Made by a program: the position numbers and the translations under genes. Below are positions 36,609-46,154 of a stretch of 64,000 nt of DNA, piece by piece. Under the pieces are notes generated by a model, which ran no database searches, was not told the DNA's origin, and saw nothing but the letters and a program-made list of their open reading frames with translations. The stretch is from G963663775 sp963663775. Its GTDB lineage: Bacteria > Bacillota > Clostridia > Oscillospirales > Butyricicoccaceae. The stretch is taken from the NCBI GenBank assembly GCA_963663775.1, contig OY760624.1, positions 1 to 64,000 on the forward strand. Reading direction: 5' to 3'. The first letter of the stretch is position 1; each line of letters opens with the position of its first letter.

Positions 36609-38183
36609 TTATCTTTCCACATCCACGCTCGTGCCTGACTTGAACTCTACCATGAATTTCCCATCATAAACCGTTACCTTTTCAATCATTCGCCTCACAA
36701 GAACTTCATCATATTCTTCTATCTGCTCCTTCTGTTCTGCAAAAAACTCCTGCATTTCAGCAATTCTCTGCCTTAAGCCTTCCCGCTCGGCATTCTCCAT
36801 CAGAGCATCCTGCTTAAGCCCTCGCAAACGGTCAATCTCATCGGCAAGATCACTATAATCCTTCTTTTCATTGGCTCGTTTTAATAGTTCCTTCTGCAAA
36901 CTTTCCAATTTGACACTGATGCCTGCCACCGAAGTCTCATCATTCTCACGCATCACCGCTTCGATGTTCTGCTGCAAGGCGGTCATCATCTCATACTTAC
37001 TGCCAAGAGCCAGATTGATGGCTCTGACCACCGCGTTCTGCAAATCCGTTTCCTGAATGGTTGGTGCATCACATTTTGACGGGCCATGTTCCACACGGCT
37101 GATACATCTCCACACAATAGAGTGTTTGCCACGGTTATTCCAAGCAATACGGCGGTAAATGTCTCCACACCTTGAACAATACACAATGCTCGACAAGGCA
37201 TACTTACTGCTGTAGACCCTTTTCTTCCGCTCTGCACCGCTGTGAAGATTCACCCTCCTCACCATTTCCTCCTGCACCTGCATATAAAGGTCACGGGGAA
37301 TGATGGCTTCGTGGCTATTCTCCACATAATACTGCGGAACAATGCCGTTATTTTTCACTCGCTTTTTTGTAAGAAAATCCACTGTGTAGGTCTTCTGCAA
37401 AAGAGCATCGCCGATGTATTTCTCGTTCTGCAATATCTTTTTCAGTGTTTCCGGTCTCCATTTTCCTTTTCCTGCCGCTGTCAGTATACCGTCAGACTCA
37501 AGGATTTTCCCAATCTGTGCTAAACTTGCACCTTCCAAGTACGCACAGTAAATCCTCTTCACTACATCCGCTTCCACAGGGTCAATCACTAAACTCCCAT
37601 TCTCATCTTTGGTATAGCCAAGAAATCGGTTGTGATTGACCTGTACCTCGCCATTTTGGTAACGGTACTGAAGTCCAAGTTTTACATTCTGGGAAAGGGA
37701 CTGACTCTCCTGCTGTGCAAGGCTCGCCATGATAGTCAGCAGAACCTCTCCCTTGGAATCCATTGTGTTGATATTTTCCTTTTCGAAGAACACTGAGATA
37801 TTCTTCTCCTTGAGTTCCCGTATAAACTTCAGGCAATCAAGGGTGTTTCTTGCAAATCTGCTGATGGACTTGGTAATAATCATATCGATATTTCCCACCA
37901 TACACGCTTCAATCATACGGTTGAATTCGTCACGTTTTTTCGTATTCGTGCCACTGATACCATCATCTGCGAAAATTCCGGCAAGTTCCCATTCGCTGTT
38001 GTTCTGAATGTACTGTGTATAATGCTCCACCTGTGCTTCATAACTGGTTGCCTGTTCCTCGCTATCCGTAGAAACACGACAGTAGGCCGCTACCCTTAAT
38101 TTCGGTTTTTCCTGTTCCTTGATGGTATTGCCCACACGCTTTTTTGCAGGAATAACCGTAATATTTCTACTCAATTCCATCAT
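36609..38183 (-). CDS. Large serine recombinase (integrase), complete
   Basis: 524 residues. Resolvase catalytic domain with AAYCRVSTDSEEQATSYEAQ (catalytic Ser) and SISRFARNTLD; Recombinase domain with LGYTKDENGS and KWRPETLKKILQNEKYIGD; zinc ribbon YCSRCGD with a second pair in WRCIS and SKCDAP; C-terminal coiled coil. ATG 38183 follows gagaggtgtgtc. Overlaps the previous gene by 17 bases. Probably the integrase of the former mobile element whose genes extend to 50.6 kb. Confidence 0.93.
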   Translation of the reverse strand: MMELSRNITVIPAKKRVGNTIKEQEKPKLRVAAYCRVSTDSEEQATSYEAQVEHYTQYIQNNSEWELAGIFADDGISGTNTKKRDEFNRMIEACMVGNIDMIITKSISRFARNTLDCLKFIRELKEKNISVFFEKENINTMDSKGEVLLTIMASLAQQESQSLSQNVKLGLQYRYQNGEVQVNHNRFLGYTKDENGSLVIDPVEADVVKRIYCAYLEGASLAQIGKILESDGILTAAGKGKWRPETLKKILQNEKYIGDALLQKTYTVDFLTKKRVKNNGIVPQYYVENSHEAIIPRDLYMQVQEEMVRRVNLHSGAERKKRVYSSKYALSSIVYCSRCGDIYRRIAWNNRGKHSIVWRCISRVEHGPSKCDAPTIQETDLQNAVVRAINLALGSKYEMMTALQQNIEAVMRENDETSVAGISVKLESLQKELLKRANEKKDYSDLADEIDRLRGLKQDALMENAEREGLRQRIAEMQEFFAEQKEQIEEYDEVLVRRMIEKVTVYDGKFMVEFKSGTSVDVER

Positions 38184-38598
38184 GACACACCTCTCTTTCA
38201 ATCAGACTGTAGGCATATTCCGCCTGTTGGAATGGATCTGAGAATTTTTCTTCAATCTTTGGCATCGTAAATTTCATTGAACAGTCCGGTTTTGGCTGTT
38301 TTCCCAACTCACGAACCCTGCCAAGCACCCTTGCTTTCTCCACTCGTTTTTCTTCCGCTCTATCAAAGGTTTCTTGGTCAATAATTGCTGGATAATAATC
38401 ATCTCCAAGGTAGCGTCTGTTTCTCAGCATTCTGCCCGCACTGCCATGGCACAGTTTCAACCCTGTTTTTTCAGCCGCAATCACAAGGGCCAATCCCGAT
38501 ATATACGCACGGAAGAATTCTCTGACGTTGGCGGCCTGCTCTTCATCAACCACGGCATTCCCGTCTTCAATGCGATATCCATATGGGGTGTGTCCCAT
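38167..38598 (-). CDS. Recombinase-domain protein lacking catalytic domain
   Basis: 143 residues corresponding to the middle Recombinase domain of serine integrases (GYRIEDGNAVVDEEQAANVR and MLRNRRYLGDDYYPAII) without the Ser catalytic part. Short proteins like this commonly sit between two large recombinases in Clostridial elements. ATG directly follows the TAG of the upstream fusion gene. Confidence 0.85.
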   Translation of the reverse strand: MGHTPYGYRIEDGNAVVDEEQAANVREFFRAYISGLALVIAAEKTGLKLCHGSAGRMLRNRRYLGDDYYPAIIDQETFDRAEEKRVEKARVLGRVRELGKQPKPDCSMKFTMPKIEEKFSDPFQQAEYAYSLIEREVCHDGIE

Positions 38599-40620
38599 CT
38601 AATCCACCAACCTTTCCTTAAAGTTCAATCCACATTTCAATTCGAATATGATTTCTGTCCTTGACAGTACTGAAATCTTTTCCACATAAGCCAGAAACAC
38701 TTTATCGTCATATTCAGTGAGCATTTCCTCTTTGGATGTAAATTTTATCAGTTTCTGCACTTCCTCGGTCTTGGTCATATCCCCACCAATGGAATGCATC
38801 AGATTTTCCTTTTCCTTATGCAGAATCTCTGCTTCCAACGTCAGGTCATTGTTTTCCTTATTAAAAAGAGCGGGTTCAAGATATCCGCTTGCCATAAGGC
38901 TTTTCAGCACCTGTTTCCGCTCCATATTTTTCTTAATTCGCTCATCGCATTCCTGTATTTGTAAGGAGATATTTCTGTCATTCAGCCCTTTCAGACTTTT
39001 CAACAGCGGTTTTAATATGATCTGCTGTGCAAATATCAGCTTGTTCATCATGGTCAAGAATGCCACTTTTACGGCATCGTCCCGAATGTATTTCATAGCA
39101 CATTCTTCCGCATTGTCGATGTGTTTGGAACAGCACCATGCGATATCCGGCTTGATATTCCCCGCAGGGTCGGTGCGAATAAAAATATTATCCATCATCC
39201 AGCGTAAAACTGGATGGCCTCCATGGGCGATTTTGCCCTCCAACGTCAATTTCATCAGTTCTTTGGTCGGCGGGGACATATCCTTGAACCCCTGCCCAAA
39301 TGGAACAACCGTGAATCCGAGCGCATCCAGATTCTGCGTCATCTGCACCGCACCCCAGCGGTCAAAGGCAATTTCTCGAATGTTATATTTCGTCCCCAGT
39401 TCTTCAATAAAGGCTTCGATAAATCCATAATGCACCACATTGCCCTCTGTGGTCTGCAGAACACCTTGTTTTTCCCATAAATCATACGGCACATGGTCAC
39501 GCCGGACACGCAGTTCCAGATTATCCTCTGGAATCCAGAAATACGGCAACACGCTGTACTTATCATCCTCATCCTGCGGTGGGAAAACCAGAACAAACGC
39601 CGTAATATCGGTGGAAGACGAGAGGTCAAGTCCACCATAACAGACACGCCCACGCAGGGATTCTGGGTCAACCGCAAAGGCGCAGGCATCCCATTTTTCC
39701 ATCGGCATCCAACGCACCGCCTGCTTGACCCACTGATTGAGCCGAAGCTGCCGAAACGCATTCTCCTCGGCAGGATTCTGCTTGGCGCTCTCACAGGCGG
39801 CTTTGACTTTGTCGATACCGACCGTAATGCCAAGTGACGGATTTGCCTTTTTCCACACTTTTGGGTCTGTCCAATCGTCCTCCTGCGCCGCACCGTAAAT
39901 AATCGGATAAAAAGTTGGGTCATGCTTGCGCCCGTCTATGATATCCAACGCCTTTTGGTGCACTTCCCAACAGATGCTGTTCTGGTTATCGCCCCCCGTG
40001 GTAATCAAAAAATACAGCGGCTGCATTCGTGCATCGCCACTGCCTTTGGTCATGACATCGTAGAGTTTGCGGTTCGGCTGTGTATGCAGTTCATCGAATA
40101 CAACCCCGTGCGTATTAAAGCCGTGCTTGTTGCCGACATCCGCAGACAACACTTGATAGATACTGCCGGTCGGCTGATAAATGAGCCGCTTCTGCGAATC
40201 CAGAATCTTGACCCGCTTTGCGAGTGCAGGGCACATACGCACCATATCCGCCGCCACATTAAATACGATGGATGCTTGGTTGCGGTCTGCGGCACATCCA
40301 TAGACCTCGGCACGCTCCTCGCCATCCCCGCAGGTCAGCAGGAGGGCAAGCGCCGCCGCAAGTTCACTTTTGCCCATTTTCTTTGGGATTTCTACATACG
40401 CGGTATTGAATTGGCGATACCCGTTGGATTTCAGCGTACCGAACACATCTCGGACAATCTGTTCCTGCCAGTCGATGAGGGCAAACGGCTTGCCAGACCA
40501 TGTGCCCTTGGTATGGCACAGTGCTTCGATAAACGCCACGGCATAGTCCGCGTGCTTCTGGCTGTACACGGAATCTTTCGCCATGAATGGGGTTGGTTTG
40601 TACTTTTTGAGCTTGCGCAT
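38599..40620 (-). CDS. Chimera: terminase large subunit fused to serine recombinase C-terminus
   Basis: 673 residues. Residues 1 to about 492 are a phage terminase large subunit: Walker-A-like EIPKKMGKSELAAAL (about 77-91), Walker B VVFDELH, nuclease Asp in YGGLDLSSSTD. At about 39143, after GNIKPD, the sequence switches to a serine recombinase tail: Cys-containing WCCSKHIDNAEEC, the coiled coil, and KISVLSRTEIIFELKCGL. The terminase C-terminus and the recombinase catalytic and central domains are missing. Most simply a deletion scar that removed portal, capsid and tail genes. ATG follows aggaggacttcgcc. Confidence 0.85.
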   Translation of the reverse strand: MRKLKKYKPTPFMAKDSVYSQKHADYAVAFIEALCHTKGTWSGKPFALIDWQEQIVRDVFGTLKSNGYRQFNTAYVEIPKKMGKSELAAALALLLTCGDGEERAEVYGCAADRNQASIVFNVAADMVRMCPALAKRVKILDSQKRLIYQPTGSIYQVLSADVGNKHGFNTHGVVFDELHTQPNRKLYDVMTKGSGDARMQPLYFLITTGGDNQNSICWEVHQKALDIIDGRKHDPTFYPIIYGAAQEDDWTDPKVWKKANPSLGITVGIDKVKAACESAKQNPAEENAFRQLRLNQWVKQAVRWMPMEKWDACAFAVDPESLRGRVCYGGLDLSSSTDITAFVLVFPPQDEDDKYSVLPYFWIPEDNLELRVRRDHVPYDLWEKQGVLQTTEGNVVHYGFIEAFIEELGTKYNIREIAFDRWGAVQMTQNLDALGFTVVPFGQGFKDMSPPTKELMKLTLEGKIAHGGHPVLRWMMDNIFIRTDPAGNIKPDIAWCCSKHIDNAEECAMKYIRDDAVKVAFLTMMNKLIFAQQIILKPLLKSLKGLNDRNISLQIQECDERIKKNMERKQVLKSLMASGYLEPALFNKENNDLTLEAEILHKEKENLMHSIGGDMTKTEEVQKLIKFTSKEEMLTEYDDKVFLAYVEKISVLSRTEIIFELKCGLNFKERLVD

Positions 40621-40766
40621 GGCGAAGTCCTCCTTTTTTGTAAAATAGGCAAACAAAAAGAACCGCTTCTCAGCAGTTCCGAAATGCCGCACACATGGTG
40701 CGGTGTTGCCCTGTGTGCGCTTTTTCAGCAGTCATTGAAACCATATACCACCCTTGGTTTGGCGGC

Positions 40767-41666
40767 TCAGCGTGCCCCAAATCGCCAAGCCGCTGAACCG
40801 TCCAGATGGGTGCACAGGTGCTCTCGGCAGTTTTTGAACATTTCCCCAATCAAGCCGATGCGGTTGAGGTAGGTGCGCATCGCGAATTTCTCATTCTCGA
40901 CCTGCGGCTTCTTGGCGCTTGCACTTTTTTGCGTCAGTGCTTGGTGGTTCAACGCAAGGGCAAGGACGATAGCGCTTCTGACCTTGCCTGCGTGCAGGGT
41001 GCTGTTGAACCCCCGCAGTTCTACCGTATGATGCCCCGTGAAAAAGCTGTGCAGATTCAAAAAATGATAGCGACTGGAATGATAGTGTGCACGCTGACTT
41101 TCATGATAGCCTGCATACCAGAGTTCCCGCACTTTCTCCATGGTGGTCGGCTTCTCTCGGTTCATCTTTTCCACCAAAGTGGCATCCATCTTTTTGCAGT
41201 ACCGCATCCGCTCCGCTTCAATCTGTAACGCTTTGTAGAAAAGGTCGTTTTTGCTCGCCACGATGTTAATGAAGTTGCGGATGCTCCGCACGGTGTGTTT
41301 TGCCCCATCCAGATGGATGTGAATGTCGCAGGAGGAGTTTACAAATGCACCTGCATGGCGCAGCTGTCGGATGAGCTCCTGCAAGATTTCGATGTCCTGC
41401 TTATAAAACAGAATCGGGCTGACCAGTTCCACGCTGTATGCTCGGTCAGCACTTGTTTTTCTGCCCGCCATTCGCTTCTGGCAGACAATGCTGCCGTCAC
41501 TCATACATTTCCAAATCCGTCCATCCGGTGCTGTGATTTCATAGGTGCCGTAGTGGGTGCCAATATAGCGAACCGTACCGCTGAGATATGCGGCGATGGT
41601 GTTTGCGGCTTGTTCCCTCGTGATGCCGGTAAATTCAATTTCGATACCAAATGGTGTAGAAAGCAT
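40767..41666 (-). CDS. Amidoligase-family protein
   Basis: 299 residues of the phage/plasmid amidoligase (COOH-NH2 ligase-like) family. FGIEIEFTGI at the N-terminus and CDIHIHLDGAKHTV and HHTVELRGFNSTL contain the conserved Glu/His/Arg positions. ATG 41666 follows aagggg. Typical cargo of Firmicute phage/ICE modules; target protein unknown. Confidence 0.85.
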   Translation of the reverse strand: MLSTPFGIEIEFTGITREQAANTIAAYLSGTVRYIGTHYGTYEITAPDGRIWKCMSDGSIVCQKRMAGRKTSADRAYSVELVSPILFYKQDIEILQELIRQLRHAGAFVNSSCDIHIHLDGAKHTVRSIRNFINIVASKNDLFYKALQIEAERMRYCKKMDATLVEKMNREKPTTMEKVRELWYAGYHESQRAHYHSSRYHFLNLHSFFTGHHTVELRGFNSTLHAGKVRSAIVLALALNHQALTQKSASAKKPQVENEKFAMRTYLNRIGLIGEMFKNCREHLCTHLDGSAAWRFGAR

Positions 41667-41792
41667 GGTGACTGCCCCTTTCAAGCGTGTGTTTTTCCGT
41701 TTCGGTAGTCACATATTCGCTCTGACAGGGGAGAATAGCAAGTCGCTACAGCGTTATAATCTACACAAGGTTTAACATAAAAATGCGTGTAT

Positions 41793-42020
41793 TTATGGCG
41801 TTACGATACAGCACTGATCTGCACCATAGACCACGCCCAGACTGCTTCCACAATCCCAGCTTACATGAATCGTGCCCATATCGTCCACTTGAATGACGGT
41901 ACCCAAATCACCGGATTTTAGTTCGGAATATGGGTCATCCATGCGCACGAGAGCGACCCGCGTACCTGGGATATAGGTCTTGCGCAGAGCAAGCAGTGTG
42001 TTTTTATCGATTTGTTTCAT
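41793..42020 (-). CDS. DUF4314-type small protein
   Basis: 75 residues, a predicted small beta barrel: GTRVALVRMDDPYSELKSGD and GTVIQVDDMGTIHVSWDCGS match the DUF4314 pattern. Overlaps the gene before it by 17 bases and lies upstream of the amidoligase gene, an arrangement common in these modules. Function unknown. Confidence 0.85.
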   Translation of the reverse strand: MKQIDKNTLLALRKTYIPGTRVALVRMDDPYSELKSGDLGTVIQVDDMGTIHVSWDCGSSLGVVYGADQCCIVTP

Positions 42021-42642
42021 CTTCGGGCACCTCTTTTCGATTGGATTTGAATGCGCTGTTTCCGCTGAGATGCTGTAAAAGGATTTTGCGGCTCTTTTTA
42101 TAGGCTGTGCCCACAAAACCAATCCGCATCAGAAAACAGCGGAATGTGTATTTCTCATTTTCCGTTGGTTTTTCGGTTGCCGTGACATAGCGGAGTGTTT
42201 CAGCGAATGCACACAGCTTCCAAAAGAACAATCCTGCCGCCACCGTCCTATCCTGCGGCAGTGCATCCAATTCCAATGTCAAGATAGGGTCGGTTTCAGA
42301 TGCTGCAACACGGATTTCGGACTGCAGCGCATGGCGAATCAGTGTTCCTTTCGCCTGCAGAAGATTGCGCAGTCGATGCATACACGGCATCTCTATTCCA
42401 GAAAATTCAAAGTTAATTTGTGTTTTGATTTCTACCGCGTCCAGTACCTGTTGCAGTTCCTCAAAGCAATCCTCGGACAGTTCTCGAGTCAGCGCCCCTT
42501 TTTTATCGATGTGCCAAGCGCCTGCTTCATAGGAAAAGGTCGGTGCACCGCAGTAACGAACATCTGTTTGTGTCAGCTCCGCAATCGTGTAGATGGCGGC
42601 TTTGCGCTGTTCTGTGTCTGTTTTTAAGGTGATTTTGAGCAT
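42004..42642 (-). CDS. Phage/ICE-associated protein, unknown
   Basis: 212 residues, acidic, with an alternating strand/helix pattern. The C-terminal segment (TFRCFLMRIGFVGTAYKKSR, then LLQHLSGNSAFK) resembles the C-terminus of the amidoligase protein downstream (RTYLNRIGLIG, then LCTHLDGSAAWR), so the two share a tail module. ATG 42642 follows ggcaggt. Function unknown. Confidence 0.65.
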   Translation of the reverse strand: MLKITLKTDTEQRKAAIYTIAELTQTDVRYCGAPTFSYEAGAWHIDKKGALTRELSEDCFEELQQVLDAVEIKTQINFEFSGIEMPCMHRLRNLLQAKGTLIRHALQSEIRVAASETDPILTLELDALPQDRTVAAGLFFWKLCAFAETLRYVTATEKPTENEKYTFRCFLMRIGFVGTAYKKSRKILLQHLSGNSAFKSNRKEVPEDETNR

Positions 42643-42755
42643 GATTTGTACCTGCCTTTCTGTTTGGTGAGTACATATATCACTCAAAACGATGTGAATT
42701 GCAAGTGAAATCCGATGTTTTTCTGTGATTTGGTATATGTCACAGCCGTTTTATA

Positions 42756-44501
42756 TCAATCCCCATCTTCGTTTTCCGTTTCTGCTTGTACGATACCCAT
42801 CAGCACAAAGCAGACACAGGGCAGTGCCACGCCGTTCCCCCACATTTTATAAGCCGCGGCATCGCTGTATGGGTCACGCAGCCATTTGAGGAGTTGGTTT
42901 CTGGTTTTCGGCTTACGGCTTTTTCCAAGAATGCGGCGATGCGTTTCCCATACTTTCGACCAAAATGCAAGTTCCTCCTCGGTTGAATTTTCTGTGCCCA
43001 GATCATCACACCACCCATCTGGAAAACCCTGCAAACGGGCACACTCGGTAGGAGTCAACCTGCGGACGATGTAATCTGTGACAGGTTTTACGATTTGCGG
43101 ATCTTTATAGTCCCGCGCCATCAGCGTAGCCGCTTTTTCTTCGTGCACCTCGGTATAGCCGCCGACCGTCATGGCATAAGCAACCGCATGATGGTCAACG
43201 GTATTCAGCGTGAAGGAAACTTCCTCGTCCATGCCACAGCCTTGCGGCCCGTTGTTATCTTTGCGCCCAATCATAGAACCCTGTAGCGCAACCACCGCAA
43301 TGCCGCCTTGATTACAGCCGGGGTTGCCGCCGTTTGCATCCAGTGTCCGAGCGGTTTCCGCTTCATAAATACCGCTGTTTGGGTTGCTCGACTGCATAGA
43401 ATTGGACTTGTCCGAGCAGATGCCGTACGCTGTCGGCACAAAAATCGTCTGGTTGTTATGGCAAGAAAGTGTAGCGGACAAATCATCCTGTACCAGTGCA
43501 CCTTTCCCACCGCCATCACATCCAGAGCGGATTTTTAAGGTTTTCGGAGCATTCATCACGAGCGGCACATTCATCCCACCCGTTCCCATGCGAGAGGTAA
43601 GCGTCTGCACCAAACCATCCTCGGATACTTTGCATCGTCCATCTGTCGGATGATTCTCAATCGCAACCCCTGGAACAGTTCCTGTGCGAAGTGTGGGTGC
43701 GGTTTCTTCCGCATATCCAATGCTTCGGCTGTTCGCAGAATGCTCCGTGCAGAACCCTGCAGACTGTACATTCGAGTAAGTTACGCGGTTGCCTGCCGTT
43801 CCAGTGCCATCCGCAGCAGTTCCGGCAGTTCCTTGCCGCGTGACGAAGCACGGCGCAAAATCCCTTGACACGCCTTTGCGCTCAAATAATATATCGAAGG
43901 CACATCCGCCTGCAAAATCTGCGACAAGGTAGATTCTGCGGCGGCGTTGGGGCACTCCGAAATATTGCGCATCGATAGTGCGGTACGCAATGCTGTATCC
44001 GTCTCCCATATAGCAGTCGGCGTAGGGCCATTTCCCATTGTCGGGCGCAGGCACCTCGGCGGTCGGTTCGATGACTTGGAAAAGCGCATCGAGCACGGCT
44101 TTGAAATCTGCGCCTTGATTGGAACTGAATGCGCCGGGAACGTTTTCCCAGATGCAGTAGCGGGGGTATTTTCCATTGGTTTTTTCCCTCATTTCTCGGA
44201 TAATGCGGATGGCTTCATAAAACAGAACAGATTGCTTGCCATCCAATCCGGCTCGTCTGCCTGCCACCGACATATCGGTGCAGGGAGAGCCAAAAGTGAT
44301 GATATCCACAGGCGGTAAATCTGCACCGTTTAGAGCAGAGATATTACCGTAATGCTGCATTTGTGGTATCCGTTTGGTTGTAACACGAATCGGAAACGGC
44401 TCAATTTCACTTGCCCAGAGCGGTTCGATGCCGCAGAGCAGTCCGCCCAAAGGAAACCCGCCACTGCCATCGAAAAGTGAGCCAAGCGTGAGTTTAGGCA
44501 T
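42756..44501 (-). CDS. C5 cytosine-specific DNA methyltransferase
   Basis: 581 residues. Motif I LGSLFDGSGGFPLGG (residues 6-20), motif IV FGSPCTDMSVAGRRAG with catalytic Cys, ENVPGAFSSNQG (motif VI), QRRRRIYLVADF (motif VIII) and C-terminal RRLTPTECARLQGFPDGW. A long glycine-rich variable region (about 215-430) replaces a usual target-recognition domain. No cognate nuclease adjacent, so probably phage self-protection. Confidence 0.93.
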   Translation of the reverse strand: MPKLTLGSLFDGSGGFPLGGLLCGIEPLWASEIEPFPIRVTTKRIPQMQHYGNISALNGADLPPVDIITFGSPCTDMSVAGRRAGLDGKQSVLFYEAIRIIREMREKTNGKYPRYCIWENVPGAFSSNQGADFKAVLDALFQVIEPTAEVPAPDNGKWPYADCYMGDGYSIAYRTIDAQYFGVPQRRRRIYLVADFAGGCAFDILFERKGVSRDFAPCFVTRQGTAGTAADGTGTAGNRVTYSNVQSAGFCTEHSANSRSIGYAEETAPTLRTGTVPGVAIENHPTDGRCKVSEDGLVQTLTSRMGTGGMNVPLVMNAPKTLKIRSGCDGGGKGALVQDDLSATLSCHNNQTIFVPTAYGICSDKSNSMQSSNPNSGIYEAETARTLDANGGNPGCNQGGIAVVALQGSMIGRKDNNGPQGCGMDEEVSFTLNTVDHHAVAYAMTVGGYTEVHEEKAATLMARDYKDPQIVKPVTDYIVRRLTPTECARLQGFPDGWCDDLGTENSTEEELAFWSKVWETHRRILGKSRKPKTRNQLLKWLRDPYSDAAAYKMWGNGVALPCVCFVLMGIVQAETENEDGD

Positions 44502-44517
44502 CGTTCTGCCCTCCTAT

Positions 44518-46083
44518 TTAAAAAGAAACGACCGCTTTGTCTAAAAAGCGATCGCATTTTCTTTGCACATATTCTTTTATTTGTAATGAAGCGTCCGGAA
44601 CATGATTATAGTACCCAAATTCTCTAAACAGGCATCTCATGCCTTCATTACGTGCCTGTACTGCTTCTAAAAATGTTTCATAATACCCAAGGTGTATTTC
44701 TGTCTGACAATATTTTATTCTCGCCCTGTACTTATTTCTCGGAGGATAAAAGCTAACCCCTGTTACTCCAGAGGAATTATTGCATTGAAGTGGCTGATTA
44801 CGTTGATTCTCCGAATGTGTACATAATCGGAGATTACATCTTCTATTATTGAGAGGGTTTTGGTCTATATGATCTACTTCATATCCCTTCGATGCGTTCA
44901 TAAGAAAGCGGTGGAGACTTTTTCCGTTATGATCAAGAATATATCGTTCGCCGTTTTTCCCCTGTGTCGAATAATACCATTTCCTTTGACTTATCAAACT
45001 ATAATCAGCTGAATCAAAGAGAAATGTCGTTCCCGACGGCACTATAGCAGAATCCAGGTGTTTCAGATATCCATCAATATAGGTGGACTTGATCTTGCCC
45101 CACTTCCTGTATTCCTGCACCAATGTGAACAGACGGGAGAGTTCCGGTCGGTTTTCATCACACCACTCTTTTAGCATTGTCATGGTGGCATCATCCGCAG
45201 CCTCTTTATTGGACTCCGTGGTCTTCAGCACCGGAAGTCCCAGCGTCTGATACAGATAGTCCTTGAATGCCTTGGTGCTGCAGTTACTGCCAATCTTCAC
45301 ATCACCGATGATAAACGCAATTTCTGTACGGATACGCTCCATCTCTTTTTCCGCCGCTTCCTTGCGTTCCATCATTAACGGCAAATTGATTGGGACACCA
45401 TTATTTTTCATGATGCCAAGATATACAGCGGTCGGTGACTCCACATTTTCGACAAGCCATCTGTGTTTCGGCAGAAAGCGGTCGAACCATTGATTAAAAA
45501 TGTGCATCAGCCGAAGGGAATAATCCGAGTCGGCAGCACCATAGCGGATTGTTTCCGCATCTTGGGCATCCAGTTCATCAAAATGCCTGCCATCCGTCAC
45601 CTGGGTAAAAGACGGCAGTGGCTCATGGCAGAGTTCTTCCGCCAGTTTCTTCAGTCCGCTGTCGGACAGCCCCCTAAATTCCGTATTGCTCTTTAAAGAC
45701 ATCTGTGCTGCGGCAATGGTGTCATACACAGGGGGAAGGATCACAATTCCGGCATGATAGCTGATCATCGACTCAAAGGACAGGTTATGGGCAATTTTCT
45801 GTCTTGTTGTGTCAGAGAGAAATTTACGCAGAAAAGCCATGAATTCTTTCCTGTCGATGTTCGTACCAACTAGGTGCGCCACCGGAACATAAATCCCCGT
45901 GTGTTCCTCCACGCTGAAACTGCACCCGACAACATGGCTCTTCGCCGGATTGAGTGCCGCTTTCTCCTCATTGCGATAAGCATCATCTGGTGCGGTTTCA
46001 TAATCGAATGCCACATCCACCGCATCCCCAATGTAGGCACGGATACCTACTACTGTCGTTACACATTTATAATTGTTTTCCAT
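44518..46083 (-). CDS. Chimera: PolA-type exonuclease/thumb fused to HNH-AP2 homing endonuclease
   Basis: 521 residues. Residues 1-345 match phage family A DNA polymerase: exonuclease motifs FDYET (Asp27, Glu29), IAHNLSFES and YGAADSD, then helical region up to GYLKHLDSA. From about 346 the protein becomes an HNH_3-type endonuclease (GYEVDHIDQNPLNNRRCNL, 400-418) with an AP2-like DNA-binding segment (SGVTGVSFYPPRNKYRARI). The polymerase palm and fingers are absent, so it cannot polymerise DNA. Only 16 bases separate it from the methyltransferase gene. ATG 46083 follows gaggtgattgga. Confidence 0.85.
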   Translation of the reverse strand: MENNYKCVTTVVGIRAYIGDAVDVAFDYETAPDDAYRNEEKAALNPAKSHVVGCSFSVEEHTGIYVPVAHLVGTNIDRKEFMAFLRKFLSDTTRQKIAHNLSFESMISYHAGIVILPPVYDTIAAAQMSLKSNTEFRGLSDSGLKKLAEELCHEPLPSFTQVTDGRHFDELDAQDAETIRYGAADSDYSLRLMHIFNQWFDRFLPKHRWLVENVESPTAVYLGIMKNNGVPINLPLMMERKEAAEKEMERIRTEIAFIIGDVKIGSNCSTKAFKDYLYQTLGLPVLKTTESNKEAADDATMTMLKEWCDENRPELSRLFTLVQEYRKWGKIKSTYIDGYLKHLDSAIVPSGTTFLFDSADYSLISQRKWYYSTQGKNGERYILDHNGKSLHRFLMNASKGYEVDHIDQNPLNNRRCNLRLCTHSENQRNQPLQCNNSSGVTGVSFYPPRNKYRARIKYCQTEIHLGYYETFLEAVQARNEGMRCLFREFGYYNHVPDASLQIKEYVQRKCDRFLDKAVVSF

Positions 46084-46154
46084 TCCAATCACCTCATATA
46101 AAGTCGGGAGAGACAAACCCCTCCCGACTTCCTCTGTGCTATAGTTCCGGCTAC

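Noticed and set aside
40050..40872. Long open frames on the plus strand across the terminase/amidoligase region
   Set aside because: They are antisense shadows of GC-rich minus-strand genes with recognised motifs and lack ribosome sites.
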